Shown here: positions 25,000-37,617 of the stretch, piece after piece
Layout of the letters: every line of letters begins with the position of its first letter
How positions within the stretch are numbered: the stretch's first letter is position 1
Assembly: GCF_040802235.1 (NCBI RefSeq)
Contig: NC_133170.1
Span: 2,123,001-2,187,000, forward strand
Direction: 5' to 3'
DNA from: Manis javanica
Lineage: Eukaryota; Chordata; Mammalia; Pholidota; Manidae
DNA: 64,000 nt
Position numbers and translations under genes: made by a program
The notes under the pieces: model-generated
The model's input: the letters and a program-made list of their open reading frames with translations, nothing else
Database searches by the model: none
What the model was told of the DNA's origin: nothing

Positions 25000-25100
25000 T
25001 TCATTGATTCAGCAAATACTTGTTTACATGGCAGACACTGAGCTAAGCCTGGAATAGTTCCTGCCCTTGAGGAGCTCACAGCCTGGTAGATAACTGCTTA
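25000..25100 (+). mobile_element. Ancient LINE/SINE fragment ('tttattgagcgcctactatg' type)
   Basis: TTCAGCAAATACTTGTTTAC, GCAGACACTGAGCTAAGCCT and TTGAGGAGCTCACAGCCTGG follow the widespread mammalian motif series. Family not assigned. Confidence 0.5.
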
Positions 25101-25264
25101 AGAACTCATCAGTCCTCTAATATTTAATATACAACTGTAGTTATGTGTTTTTAATCGTAGTGTATCAGAGGGCTCTCATAAATATTTTCTTAATTGATCC
25201 TCAGACTGTAGATGTCATCGACATTTTAAAGATAGAGGAACACATAAAAAAAGTTATGCTTTGT

Positions 25265-25735
25265 ATGGATTAATTCATTTAAGAAATATTTACTGAGTGT
25301 CTACTGTGTTTCAGGAGCTTTTCTAGGAGCTGGAAACAGTGACGTACAGGACAGGGAAGGAGCCTTCTAGTGGGAGGGGGCACAAAATAAAGGAGTAAAA
25401 AAAGACACGTTGTAATGGTAGTATTAGAGAAGAAATAAGTGGAGCGATGCAGGTAGAGAATGACTACAGAGAGGGAGTCAGGGAAGGACTCTCTGAGGGG
25501 GTGACACTGCAACCGAGACGTGGAGAATCAGAGCAGCCGTGCAGAGAGCACGGGGCAGCCTTCAAGGACAGGACCTGGCCTGGCGTGCTCAGGGAACAGA
25601 GAGGTCAGCGCTGCTGGCAGGGGCTTGCATGGTGCGAGGTAAGATTCAGCCCAGCAGGAGCCGGATCTGTAGAGCCCTAGGAGCCGTGGGCTCTGTATTG
25701 AGAAGCTGATGGGAATCCATACAACTTACTCAGGG
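25265..25735 (+). mobile_element. Ancient interspersed repeat, longer copy of the same type
   Basis: AAATATTTACTGAGTGTCTA at the start, GTCAGGGAAGGACTCTCTGA, CCTGGCGTGCTCAGGGAACA and GATCTGTAGAGCCCTAGGAG follow in consensus order. This explains the open frames on both strands here. Confidence 0.6.
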
Positions 25736-28700
25736 ATGAGGATTCCTTGGCATTGAGTATAAAATAAGCAAATTGTGCTTAAACTTCATTTCAGAAAAAA
25801 CACTGACTCAAAGGAGAGGTTGAAAGTGATTGTCTTACAATCGGGGGGCGTTTCCCTTGGGCCCGTGACCCAGCTTGGAGACGCTGAAGGCAGCCTCCGT
25901 CGGAAGTGTGGGGGTGCCAGGGAGGGAGGCGGAAATGCCAGGAGACACGGAGGGTATATTCCTTAGGCAGCTTCGAGAAGGCTCCTTGTCCGGGGAAAGA
26001 GGATGTAATCCAGAGCGTCTGATTTGGTAGCAAAACAGTCCCAGATCTTTAGGAGAAGAAAAGGCCACTGATTCTAGGTCTGTACATGTGGTAGAGAATG
26101 GGAACAGCCCTGTGTGACCTTGGGAACCACCTGCGGGGCAGCCTCTGCGGGTTCCTCCCCGGTGAGTGAGCTCATGCTCCCTTCGTGACCTGCGGCTGCC
26201 CACGCAGGGGCGCGTGTCCCCGGGACGGGAGCTGCCTGTCGGACCGGCCCTCAGTAGTGACACCGGGCAGCAGAAAGAAGCTCTCTCTGCTTCATCCCAG
26301 AAGACAGGATGAACCTCTTCTCTACTGGGTGAAGCCAGGGATTTGGGGGAATTCAGGGAAAAGGAGAAGCCCAAAGTGAGATGCTGAACTTCCTACTAAA
26401 AACGCAGGGATGAGCCCAAACAATTGACTGGAAAAATAAAAGAAGTGACCTGATGTGCACCCAAAGTTTATGCAGCATGCATACAGAGTCAGGTGAATTA
26501 TTTGAGGTTTGGTAGCTCATTCAGGGTCACAAAACCAGACTAGCTCCAGGGTCTGTGCTCTTAATCCAGTAGTGTTTTTTGGTCTATCCATTAAATTTCT
26601 TTGTAGTGCTGTTCTTTACTTGGCATACCATTTTTGTTTGTTTTTGGGTAGCACATTCTATATTCAGTCTTTTTACCATTGGTCAAATAGTAACTAGTAA
26701 GTTGTTTAAGTAACTTACGTTGTGTGTTGAATGAATATGTGTTTGAAGCTGTTGGGTGTTCCTGAGCCCACTGCCTCTGGTGTCCAGGGCTGCTGCACTT
26801 GAGAACCCTCTGTAGAGACCCCCTATTGTAGCTATTTGATATTTGATTTTTTTTTTTGGCTTCCCAAATAATATTGACCTTACCTAATGGCGCTCTGATT
26901 ACTCTTTTCAAATTAACTCTCTTTTATTGTGTGTGCAGTCCGACATTAATGGAAATCCAGTGCTGGGTTTGCTCCTGTAGAAACCAAAGTTCTTGGGCTT
27001 TTCCTGCCAAATGCGGCTGCTGACCTTCCCCAGGACTGTCTAGAGTGAGGTCAGTGGCTTAGCTATGGCTGGTCGATTCCTCTCTCGGGCACTGACTCTT
27101 GAGCCTGGGGCACTGACAGAGGAGCTGTTGTTGATAACCGAGCAGGTGTGTTGGGCCTGTGGGGTTGGGAAGACCTTCTGGGGTTGTCTGATTCTGCTTT
27201 TTCCAGCCTTGTTCTTCAGCTCTTTCAGGGCGTGTAGCTGCTCATATAGTTATGTTTTCTTTTAGTTAGCCAGGTTTGGTTTCTGTTGCTTGTTACTAAA
27301 GAATCTTAATAATACGTAGGCGGCCATGCCAAGGTCTTCTCTAACTTCCCATTCCCACAAATACATCTTTGGGAGATAAATCCTACTAGGAAAATACATA
27401 GCTAAGCTGATGCTGAAATAATCCGTTTCAATTGTGGAATGTGTTATTTCTGCCAGATATTGTTTGCACGTTCATAGGAAACACTCTAATATTAGAAGCA
27501 ATGTTTTGGTTTCCCAAATTTGCCCAAGGACCACCTGAGTAATATGTGTAATAACAGTTCTAGTACAAAAGATACAGTGTTCACAGTTGCCAATTTTGGC
27601 CAAGAGGAGCTAAGAGCCAAGACAGAGGCTGCAGAGAGAGGAAGGGAGCGGCTTATTCTACGCTTATGCTCCTTGCAAAGCACCATATGCCTTCCGTAAA
27701 TGTAAGTACACATTCCTCTTCTATATTTTATATTTGTTTCCCCTTTAAGTTACAATTTAATGTCTTCAAAATGCCTACAAAATAAGTAGAGATGATATAA
27801 TGTAGTTTTTAGACTTTGCAAGACTATGTTGTGGTAAGATGTGTTTCAAATAGTAGAAAATCTTAAGATTAAATTGTTCTTTTCCTAACTTCTTTTAAGG
27901 CCAATGAAAAAAACAATTTTGAAACTGAATAAAATTTTGTTAATCCTTAAATCTACAATAAGCATTAAATGAGAAAGTAATATTTTAAGAAACAATTATT
28001 TCCTAATAGTATTATTTTGTCTAAATATAAAATTCTTTAAAAAATTATTTTTTATTTTGGTTTACATTTTTTTTTATTGAGTTTGGTCTCTGGTAGTATT
28101 CACCACAGTTCATTTCTTTTAACCATCCCTCAAATAGGAAATACTAAATTGTTTTGAGCTATATTCTGTATGTTGGAATTGAATCATAATTTGCTGATAT
28201 TTTCCTGTTTCGATGAAATGTAAACAGCCTTTTAAATTTCTGGTACATTTTAATTTTTACCTCTTTCTCTAACATAAATGGACTCAGTCATGTGCACATC
28301 CATGCTTTGCATTTTTAGCCTCATTATTTTGCTGTTTCTTCTCTTCTTCTTCTTCATTTTGATTATTCAATTCCAGTCATCCTTACAATCGGACTCAAGT
28401 CTTTCTCTTCTAGGTCTTCTAAGAACACCGCAGCCTTTACCTCCCTTTCTCTAAAAGTCATCTAACCTAGGATTTTGAGTTCCTTTGTGATTTGATCTTT
28501 TGTTGACTTATTATTTAGTATTCCACATGTTTTTCCGTCAGCTAGATTGCCTGTTCCGTCTCATCCCAGCCTGAGGCAGTACAGCCAGCCAAGGATTCTA
28601 GAATCATGGACGTGAGCCGCATTGTCTTGGGTGAGTCGCTGCGCCCTCATCATTTCCCTGTAGGCATATGACACCTTCTCTAAGTAGCGTCCTCTTCTGC

Positions 28701-28739
28701 TTAAAAATATTCTAAAGTAAATGTCTCCTTCTCTTTTTT
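25736..28739. other. Intergenic stretch, no gene recognised
   Basis: A moderately GC-rich block (25840-26390) contains a 179-codon open frame on the minus strand and two on the plus strand, without motif or splice support. The rest is AT-rich. Confidence 0.5.
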
Positions 28740-28900
28740 TCAATAAGTGTTATTTAAATAGCACTTTAGCACAATTTATTGGATTTAATTCTGATAATAT
28801 TCTACTAAATATATGTTATTATCCTCACTTTGTGGGCCAGGAGCTTGCATGAGGAACGCTCTAGGGGGTGAAACCGAGGTTTGAATCCCGTCCACCCCTC
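28740..28900 (-). mobile_element. MIR SINE fragment
   Basis: GTTATTATCCTCACTTTGTG, then GGTTTGAATCCCGTCCA correspond to a reversed MIR. Confidence 0.45.
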
Positions 28901-31020
28901 CTGAAGTACTTTGCGTACCAGTGGTTCTGAAGTAGGTGATGGGTGAGCCGACCCCAGCTAGAAATCTTTTCCTATCTGGGCTTTCTTCAGTGTAGACAGC
29001 TGTCAATTTCTCTGAGTTTCTCCTTGTTCATTTCCTTGCCAACTTCCTCTCTTCCCACCTCAAGAATTGTTATTAAAGACAAGAGAGCTAATTATGTGTC
29101 AGCTACCATTTTACTGCCTTAATCAGACTCTGAAATTAATTTGAAATTTCCTGCTTGACTTGCAACGTCAGCTTCTGTTCACTTTGAACTTCACAAGCTC
29201 ATCTTCCCTCCGCCTCCCTGGGGCTGCGTGGTCAGTCCGGCGGTCCGGCTTACACACTCACTCTCCCGGCTTACACACTCACTCTCACCGCTTACCCCAT
29301 TTCTTCCCCTCAAGCCATTACATCTGGCCTTCCTTCCAAAATATGTTTCTTGTTGGTTGGATCTGTTTTTAATTCAAGGCTTCAATCATCCTTCATTGCC
29401 TGGGGTACTTGCCGCTTGTCTGAAAGCCCATTTGTAATTTTACCCCTTTACTTTAGATTTCTTCCTTTTTTCTTTTCAGGAATCTTATGACATTATCTCT
29501 TTATCTATTGCTTGTTCAAACTACGATTTTTATGTGTTCACTCCAGCAAAATAAGTTGAAATTTATCTGTTAATAATCACACACATATCATTAAATTGGA
29601 GTTCATGCTGCAATTTATATATGGATTGGGGAAAAAAAAAAACCTACCTCTGTCTCTTTTTATCAATGTAAATTTTAGAAGTAGGATTTTATTTTGTGTT
29701 AAAGATGATGGAATTTCAGGAGTAGGTAAAATCTGGGTCAGATAGACATTTCTATGAGACTTCTGGTAGACTGCAATCCCACATCAAGATAAATAAGCAG
29801 ATTTTGGCATCATTGTGTGGCTGAGTGTCTGTAGAAGACCTGAGCCTGCCTCTGTGTACCTACCTCGTACCCGATTGCTTCTTCTCATGATAGCGTTCAC
29901 GGTGGCTGTCTGGGCTCAGGGTGACTCAGCTCCCTGGGTTTTCCCGCTCAGGTCTGGCTATCAGGCCGAGAGCCTAAGGGCACAGCTCCCTGTTCTCCCA
30001 TGAGAAACCTTATTTCAGGTTCCCAAGAGTGATACAGATGATGCTTTATCCTTGGAAAGACACTAGATGCGCCTGTAACACCTCATTCTACCAAAGATGA
30101 AATGTCACACCAGGGTCCCCACCAAACTGGTCAACATTTTGACTTTAAGGGACCCTAATTGACAACTTTTATGGTCTTGCTCTGATAAAGCTCTGTCGTG
30201 TTCATGAGTTAGCTCAAGGAGGTCTAACATATCTGGAATTTGATCCCTGCATCAAGAATTGCTTTACCGTTCTTCATTCCCTGAAGGTGTCAGTCCACCA
30301 AGGTATCTGAAGTTTCACGCCAGTCTCTTGCCGTGACGCAAATTCTAGCCCTGGGAGCATACAGGAAGTCCTAGGCTTACAGACTCCTCAGCCCAGTAAC
30401 AGGCCCCATTTTTCCTGTTGATGAACCATGCCTAGTGCTCAGAGCGCTCGAGTGGGAGCCTGAGCCTCTGCTGCTGAGCCCTGTGGATTGGATTTCTGCC
30501 CTTGTGCAACCCAGAACCTCAGTCTGTGGCCTCAGTCTCCTCGCATAGCTTCAAGTCCTCCCAGGTGCCCGATCCAGCTGATCATGAAGAATGACGAGCA
30601 CCCACGCAGGGCACTTGTTAATTAGACGCCACATTAAACTATCTGCAGTTACGGAGTGACGGCATAGCTGTTGACGCTTTCCTCTGACCAGTGAATCAGG
30701 GGTTAAGTAGCTCACTGCCCTGTTACCTCAGGCTTTCAGCGGGCCTTGCTAAAGCTGATTTATTTTTACTTATAAGTGAAAAAGTGCAAGCTGTAATAAT
30801 TTCCAGTACAATAGTGCAGCAATTGCTTCTCTTTAAATATAAAAATTCAGTGCCCTGACAGAGGCTTTTCTTATTTACATGTATGAATAAATCTGCATGG
30901 AAAAGAGGCAAAGAAGAGGTTTAATGTATGTTCACTGAATAAATGGTTCAACTAGCCATATTATTTATTTTTCATGACATGTTTTTGGACCTGATTGTTT
31001 TATTTATTCATAAATGTTAG
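28901..31020. other. Intergenic stretch, possible unassigned repeat
   Basis: About 29740-30610 is a moderately GC-rich block that looks repeat-derived but could not be assigned. The rest is AT-rich; no gene seen. Confidence 0.4.
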
Positions 31021-31143
31021 GTTTCTCTCCTAAAAGTCATGAAGGAGCTAAGTTATCAGGCAGCTGATACCAAAGAGAGTTTAAAAAACTTGTACCTGAT
31101 TGACACGTCATGGGCAGAATTTAACTTCCCAGAACACGTTCAA
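31021..31143 (+). other. Exon-like open segment, 41 codons (unrecognised)
   Basis: Flanked by a T-rich tract ending in GTTAG and by a strong donor CAA|GTGAGT. It is exactly 123 bases and phase 0 at both ends, with no stop: VSLLKVMKELSYQAADTKES then LKNLYLIDTSWAEFNFPEHV then Q. I do not recognise the sequence and see no partner exon nearby with matching phase. A 41-codon window stays open by chance fairly often, so this may be coincidence, a decayed gene, or an exon of a lineage-specific transcript. Confidence 0.25.
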
Positions 31144-33205
31144 GTGAGTGTTTCCACTGAGCAGTTTGCTGCTTTTTTCTGTGTGTAGCAGTCGTAAGCT
31201 CAGGGCTGCATAGCTCAGTGACAGATGTAAATATTATTTCATTGCCATTATACATGTTGTAAATAGTGTACCGAGATCTTTATCTGTAATCAGGAGGATA
31301 TACGTGCAAGAGACGGATTTTAGTATTTGGCAGTTAACATCCAAGGAGATCAGCTGATGCACTATCATGTGTTAGTTGTGGAAAGTTCAGTTGCCAGTGA
31401 AAGAAACCCAAATTACAATGTTTAAATAAGAGATCAGTTTTTACATCTCAAGTAAAATTCTGAGCAGGCAGTGTATGCTGCAGGGAAATTATTCACCAGA
31501 GTCCTCGGGAGCCACATGCCTCCTGTCATGTTCTTCAGTGCATGAATTTCTATTCCCAAGGTCTGCCCGTGGTCCACATTCTAAAAGGCACGGAGGGCGA
31601 AATGGACCGAGAAAGGAGTAAAATACCGTGGGAGAGCTGTTTTTAAGGAAGGGTTTGCTTACGTATGCTATTAACTAGAATTCAGTCCTGTTTCGTCAGG
31701 ACATGTGGGAGGCAAGAGTGTGTTACATCCTGGGCATCTGTGAGTCCCGCTAAATGTCACAAGTTCTTTAATTAGGGAAGCAGGGGAGGACTCACTAGGG
31801 CCAACAGGGGTTCCCGGCCACCACACGTGAGTTACTTTGGGTTAAGGAAGCTCTGAGAACAAAGATTGAAATACTTAATAACATTGATTAGTCATTGGAG
31901 AATATCGCACTGGTGGTTACTGTAAATTTTTAATATAAAAATCACAGTGTGTTTATACAATATAGCCTACTATGCATCTTGTCAACTTAGCAATTGAAAT
32001 ATACTTGGATATAAGGCATAGAAAAAAATAAGTAAATAGTAAAAGTAAAATATTGGTCATAACTTCTAACTGCCTATTAACCAAACCAGGCCAGGTTAAA
32101 GGATATGAATCGCTGACAATTTTCTGACATGAAAATAAATCTCAATAGTAAAATAGCATTTCAGCAATTTTGTATTCCTACATTATTGCTTTAAGTGTAA
32201 GGGAAAAATGAAAAGAACAGAGCACTTGATCGAAACAACTTAGATATCCTGCCGAGTGTCATTTAACAGGAGGTTGGGGCTGTGCTGGCATCTAGAGAGT
32301 TAGGAAGACATAAATATGTTACAGAACAAGTCTTTGCAACAAATCCGGTAACAATCTTTGCAACTGAATGTTACAATGTTAGATTTTGCATTTCTTTGAT
32401 ATTTGCATATTGTGAATGAATAAATTTAAAAATGAGGAAGAAATGTCCAGAAACTTTTTTATGTAAATCTAAAGATGTATCAGTTCAAGAATGTACCAAC
32501 TTTGGAGACATCTTACTTCACTGTTTGTATTACTTATTTTCCACCATATTCTCCTTTTTTTTTTTTTGCACCTGCATTTATAAAATATGAAAAATCTATT
32601 ACTGTCTCTTTTTTCTCCTGGAAACACTTTTTGCTCAGTTTATGCCTTACTTTGTGAAGGAAGGGAAACTTAGAATTTTTTTTAGTGCTTTTATACTTGA
32701 AAAGATTGAGTTCTTTAACGTTGCTTTCAAACAGATGTCATTTATTAAATAGTAATGTTTTCTCATTAATCTTAGCTTTTCTCTCACCTGTCCTGCTATG
32801 CAAATATAACCAAAATAAAACTTTAGGGACAGTTTGAGGCATCTGCTGCCCCCTCCCTCCCTTTCTTTGCTTGTGGAAGCAGCTGTTTTAGAACAAGGGA
32901 GGATGGAGAGGCGGAGGCTCTCTTGGTCTCTCCTCTACCACAGCCCGGAATGTATAATGTCAGTGTGTGCTGTGGGGCACCCAAGTGTGATCTGTTGGCC
33001 GTTAATATCCTGTGCAATAGAGTTAGCCTTCTCCCCAAATTACTCTCTCCTTTCAATTAGAAGTTTAAATGAGCTGGAAGTTATTCATCCTTCTTTTTAT
33101 CTTTCCTTTGGCTTCCCAGGGTGACAGGATGTAGATATTCAAGAGCAGTGCTCCGACCGAGCCAAGAAAATGCATTCCCTTCACATTTAACAGAAAGAAC
33201 TCTCC
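31144..33205. other. Intergenic stretch, nothing recognised
   Basis: AT-rich with no family-level match; scattered short open frames only. Confidence 0.5.
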
Positions 33206-33428
<223 letters not shown>

Positions 33429-35739
33429 ATTTGGAAGAGTGAAGATCGGGGTGGATCTGAGTCTTGTGGGACCCGAGGTTTATTTAGCGCAGAAGGGAGG
33501 GCTTTCTCCAAGGGTCAGAACACAAAACATCTTTATTACAGCCAAAAAAAAAAATGACCACGTGACCCTACTGATAGGGCCCCTCCTGAGGTCCTGGGGG
33601 GCTTGTGCAAGGGAGAGGCCTATGGCTTATTAGCTGTGGGGGGAGTTTACCTCTGGTCTGTGCACAGTGCTGTTTGAGATGGACTTGGTGGGGTTTTGCC
33701 TAAATAATAATTTGTGTTTCACTTCACCTGGTCCCCCATTTGGACTTAATGGCGCTTCTCAGGCTGCTCAGAGGATCTGTTGCCTCAGAGAACAGAAGGT
33801 GGGCAGTGAGGCCAGGCTCCCCACTATCGCCACAGCCTGTCAGGCCGTGTGCGGGAACCTAAAAGCTGCCCTTTGGTTTCCTCGCTAATAAGAGACCATA
33901 AGGCCTATTTCTGGAAGGAGAATGATTACTGACGAGCATTCCTCTTGTAAAGAAACATGTTAAACAGTGTCCATTCATCCTGTACATACTGATTATCCAG
34001 TATAAACAAAATACAGTAGAAATGACGATGCCATGAAATCTGATGATGGTAAGCCATGTGTAACTTCAGTGACGGGTAAACTAGGTTAGGAAATGCAAAG
34101 TTGGCTGTGTCTGTGTGTGTGAATGTGTGTGATAATTTTGCCAGCTTAGTGGGCAATTATTTTTACTTAAGAAACAAATAATTTCTTGGCTTACATGAAT
34201 AGGTTATTAATATACACAGTTTAGTTATAAAGTGATGAGATTTTTAGCAAAATATACTCAATTATATTGTGAAATAAACCTTTTCCCTCCTTTAATACAG
34301 TCATTTTGGAAAGTGGTATATTTATTCCTACATCACTGAAATATGTTTTTGGAATTTCCTCTAGAAATTGTTTTATAAATACATTGTGTTTACGGGTATA
34401 TGTGCATATAAATGTTGCACTTTTGTTAACTTGTAAAAGGATTATCCCTCACACAGAGAGTGAATTATCTGAACACACACAGCCGGTCAGTCCTGTCTGT
34501 TTCTCGCCCTTGCCCTTGAAAACCCCATGCAGACTCTGACCTAGCTTCCTTTGCTGACGCTGTGCTCTCCCCTGTGTCCCTGTGTCGCATGTGGTGACCC
34601 CCTCCTTGGGGCCTGCGAGTAAACTTCCTTCCGATCGATCCTCACCCTGCTTCCTTCCGGGGCCGCACTGACCTGGCCCCACCGCCCCCGACGTGCACAT
34701 TTCTGCAGGAGTGTCTCTAGGGCCAGGGCAGTGCTTGGCTCTCCGCCTTCGCGGCTGAGCTTGTACAAGAAGTTCAGCCTCTGACTCAGCAATTCGTTTT
34801 CCAAAAATATTTTAAAAAGAAGTAACTGGACAGGTATATGAAGATTTATGTCTGAAGTGGTTTGCTGCATTATTCTGGTGATTGTAAAAGAAAATCCGAA
34901 CCACACAAATTTCTAACAACAAATAATTGATTGAATAAGTTGTGGTAGGACCAGCATGGGCATCCTGTGCAGCCACTAACACTGATTCGTAAGTACATAT
35001 GTACCTAGGGAAGGATGTTCATTTATATTTTTAAATGAAAAAAGTAGGTTATAATAATAGTAACAACAACAGTAATAGCATTATATTTAAATATCACAAT
35101 TTATTCCATAAGAGTACCTGTGGCTTGATACCTATATAGAAAACTATCTGGCAAGTTATACACCAAAATTATACCAAACACTGAATTTTTTAAGAGGTTG
35201 AGAGATAATTTTCTTTTTAAAATGTATTTTCTGAGATGAATACGTAGAACCAACAGGGCTTCTAAAATACCAGGTAAGTTTTTTAAAAAGCTTTTAAAAG
35301 CTCTCTAAGCCTAAGTCTCGTGGAGCAGATGAATGATGCCGCATATATGTAATCATGCAACAGGAAAGTCGATTTTCCTGGTGATTCATGAAGTGGTTCC
35401 AAAGGCATGCCCGTGGTCGGAGCCCCCAAAGATGCCGAGCAAGAGCTCTGCAGCGGCTGTGAGCACCCCTCCCGGGGGGCCCGGGAAAAACACCTCCACC
35501 TGCGTGGGTAGGTGTTACTGGGCTTCTTCAAAAATTAACTTTTGGAGTGATGTTTTCATATAGCATAAAATAGGTTATTTATTATACATATCAGTACCCT
35601 TGGATTTATCAAAGCTGTAGTGTACTTGAGGTATAATGAATGATGGATCCCACAGATATCAAGGTGCTGATTCCTGGGACCTGTGAATATTACCTTATAT
35701 GGGAAAAGGTTCTTTGCAGCTGTGATTAAGCTTAGAAGC
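33429..35739. other. Intergenic stretch, possible old LTR at 33430-33900
   Basis: The GC-richer block 33430-33900 has an AATAAAG on the minus strand (CTTTATT at about 33530) and looks repeat-derived, but I could not assign it. The remainder shows no gene. Confidence 0.35.
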
Positions 35740-36165
35740 TTGAGATGGGGAGACTTTTACACATATTCTCTTCCATTCTCTGGATTGCTGTTTCATTTCA
35801 TGGATAGTGTCCTTTGGGCCCAAAAGTTTGTAACTTTGATGAAGCCCAATTTATTTGTTTTTCTTTTGTTTCTTGTACTTTCCATGTCATATCTAAGAAA
35901 CCAGTGGCCTAACCTAAGGTCACAAAGATTTGTGCTTAGGTTTTCTTCTATGAATTTTATAGTTTTAGTGCTTATACTTGGTTCTTTAATGATTTTGAAT
36001 TAATTTTTGAATAAGGTATGAAGTAAGGGTCTAACTTCATTATTTTGCATACAAATTCCCAGTGTAGTGTTTTGAAATAACTATCTTTCCCCATGGAGTT
36101 TTCTTGGTATCTTTGCCAAAAAACCAGTCAGTCAGTCAATATAGACAATTTTATGTGCAACACCA
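35740..36165 (-). mobile_element. L1 ORF2 fragment
   Basis: Reverse of L1 ORF2: TGGATAGTGTCCTTTGGGCC, then AACTTTGATGAAGCCCAATT, GTTTCTTGTACTTTCCATGT, CATATCTAAGAAACCAGTGG, CAATTTTT-type spacing and CATGGAGTTTTCTTGGTATC keep the order of the L1 consensus. Truncated and mutated. Confidence 0.8.
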
Positions 36166-36460
36166 ACCAGACTATGTGGTGTTATTCTTTCCCTACTGTA
36201 TGCTAAGCTCATACTCTAGCCCAATGTTTCCCAAGTTCATTATCTTCCTTTCTACCTTCATGACTGTTGTCATATCTGAATGCCACTTAGAATATTTTAA
36301 AAGTATAATAATGATTTAAAATTAAATAAACTTATCTAAAAGGGAATTTTATATCAAAATTTAGGGAGCAGATACAAAAATCACTTTTAATATGCATTAC
36401 TATAAATATATTACTATTAAAATGTTCTCTCCTGTGCCACCTGACAGCAGTTTTAGGGAA

Positions 36461-37617
36461 TGATAACGAGGTGGGGCAGGGACACGGGACAAGCATCGTG
36501 ATTAGTTCTTCCTGTGATGACAAATGCCAAGATATAAAAATAGTCTAGTAAGAACAGGAGGGGCCCCATCGTAGGCTAGATTCCATTTTAAAACCAGGGA
36601 GTTGGGAGGTGAGATTCCTAACATTGTATGGTAATCAGCCAACGACCGACCCTACCCTAAGGCGGGGCCAGCAGTCCTGAACAGTAGGACCCTCTGCTCA
36701 AGGTCTCCACTGTCGTGGAGAAGAACAGGATCAAGCAGTTCCTGTGTTAAGTTTATCTCACAGAACATCCAGAGGGCTGATATGGGTGGGGACACGATGC
36801 CTCTCACCGAAGTAGACATCAGGAGGACATATGTCAGGACTGCATCCCCCCAGCCCCCCTACCACCACCCTTGGCCCCATTCCTGAAAGCCTTAAAAGGT
36901 GAACCCTAAGCTTTAAGCGCGCCTCCGCCCTGAGGTTGCCTGCGCTCCCCTTTCTACGAGTGTGTACTTGGCCTTTTATAAAGCCTCTCACTGCTCAATT
37001 CCTGGCATTCTGTCTGAGCTCTTGAAATACTAAGTGTCTTTGTTATTTCACTATTTCATTCTATTTTCTAAACTTAAGCACAAGTCTTCTCTCTCTGTCC
37101 TCCTTCAGACAAGTAAGGAAAGGCTACTGAGAGCTCTGATTTGGGCTGCAACCTCCCGTCACCTGGGTGACCTGGATGGGATGGCAGCGTGTGACCATGC
37201 TCTTTAGTGCCTGCTTGAAAATCTCCTTTCTTTGCCTTTGGGAAGTTCTCAGAACGTAATCTCACTCCATCCAGGGCTCTGCGGCTCCCCCAAATCCTGG
37301 AGTGGTAGGGCCTTAGTTCCATTCCGTGCAGACTAATCAGACACGGGACGCCAGGTGACCCTGGCTTCGGGAGTTGGCAGGGGACCTGCCCTGTGCCGAG
37401 CAGGAGTTCAGTGAGCTTCCCTTTCCCACCTCTGCCCTTCCGTGCTCTCTGCTGCCTGCAGGGCTGCTGCCATCCACTGCCACGCTCGCTTTAATGAATT
37501 CCTTCCTTCCCTACACTCCTCTGACCTGCTCAAGAATTCTCTATCAGAGTCAAGAACCGTCCCCTGTCCAGGCTGAGGTTTCAACTAGTGTTCAGGGAGA
37601 GACCTCCCCGGACGCAG
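36461..37617 (+). mobile_element. LTR-like element, copy 1
   Basis: Matches 42449-43624 over nearly the whole 1.16 kb in the same orientation. It starts TGATAACGAG, has a GGGCAGGGACACGGGAC block, then AGTAAGAACAGGAGGGGC, a U3-like region and a degenerate poly(A)-type signal (TATAAA at 36977-36982 where copy 2 has AATAAA), followed by a CTCTCACTGCTCAATT stretch. A further ~600 bases are also shared. The layout resembles an endogenous retrovirus LTR plus leader, but there is no gag, pol or env frame. Copy 1 lacks about 40 bases that copy 2 keeps after the poly(A) region. Confidence 0.6.

Noticed and set aside
25835..26374. 179-codon minus-strand open frame
   Set aside because: Overlapping open frames on the other strand, GC-rich composition and no family likeness.
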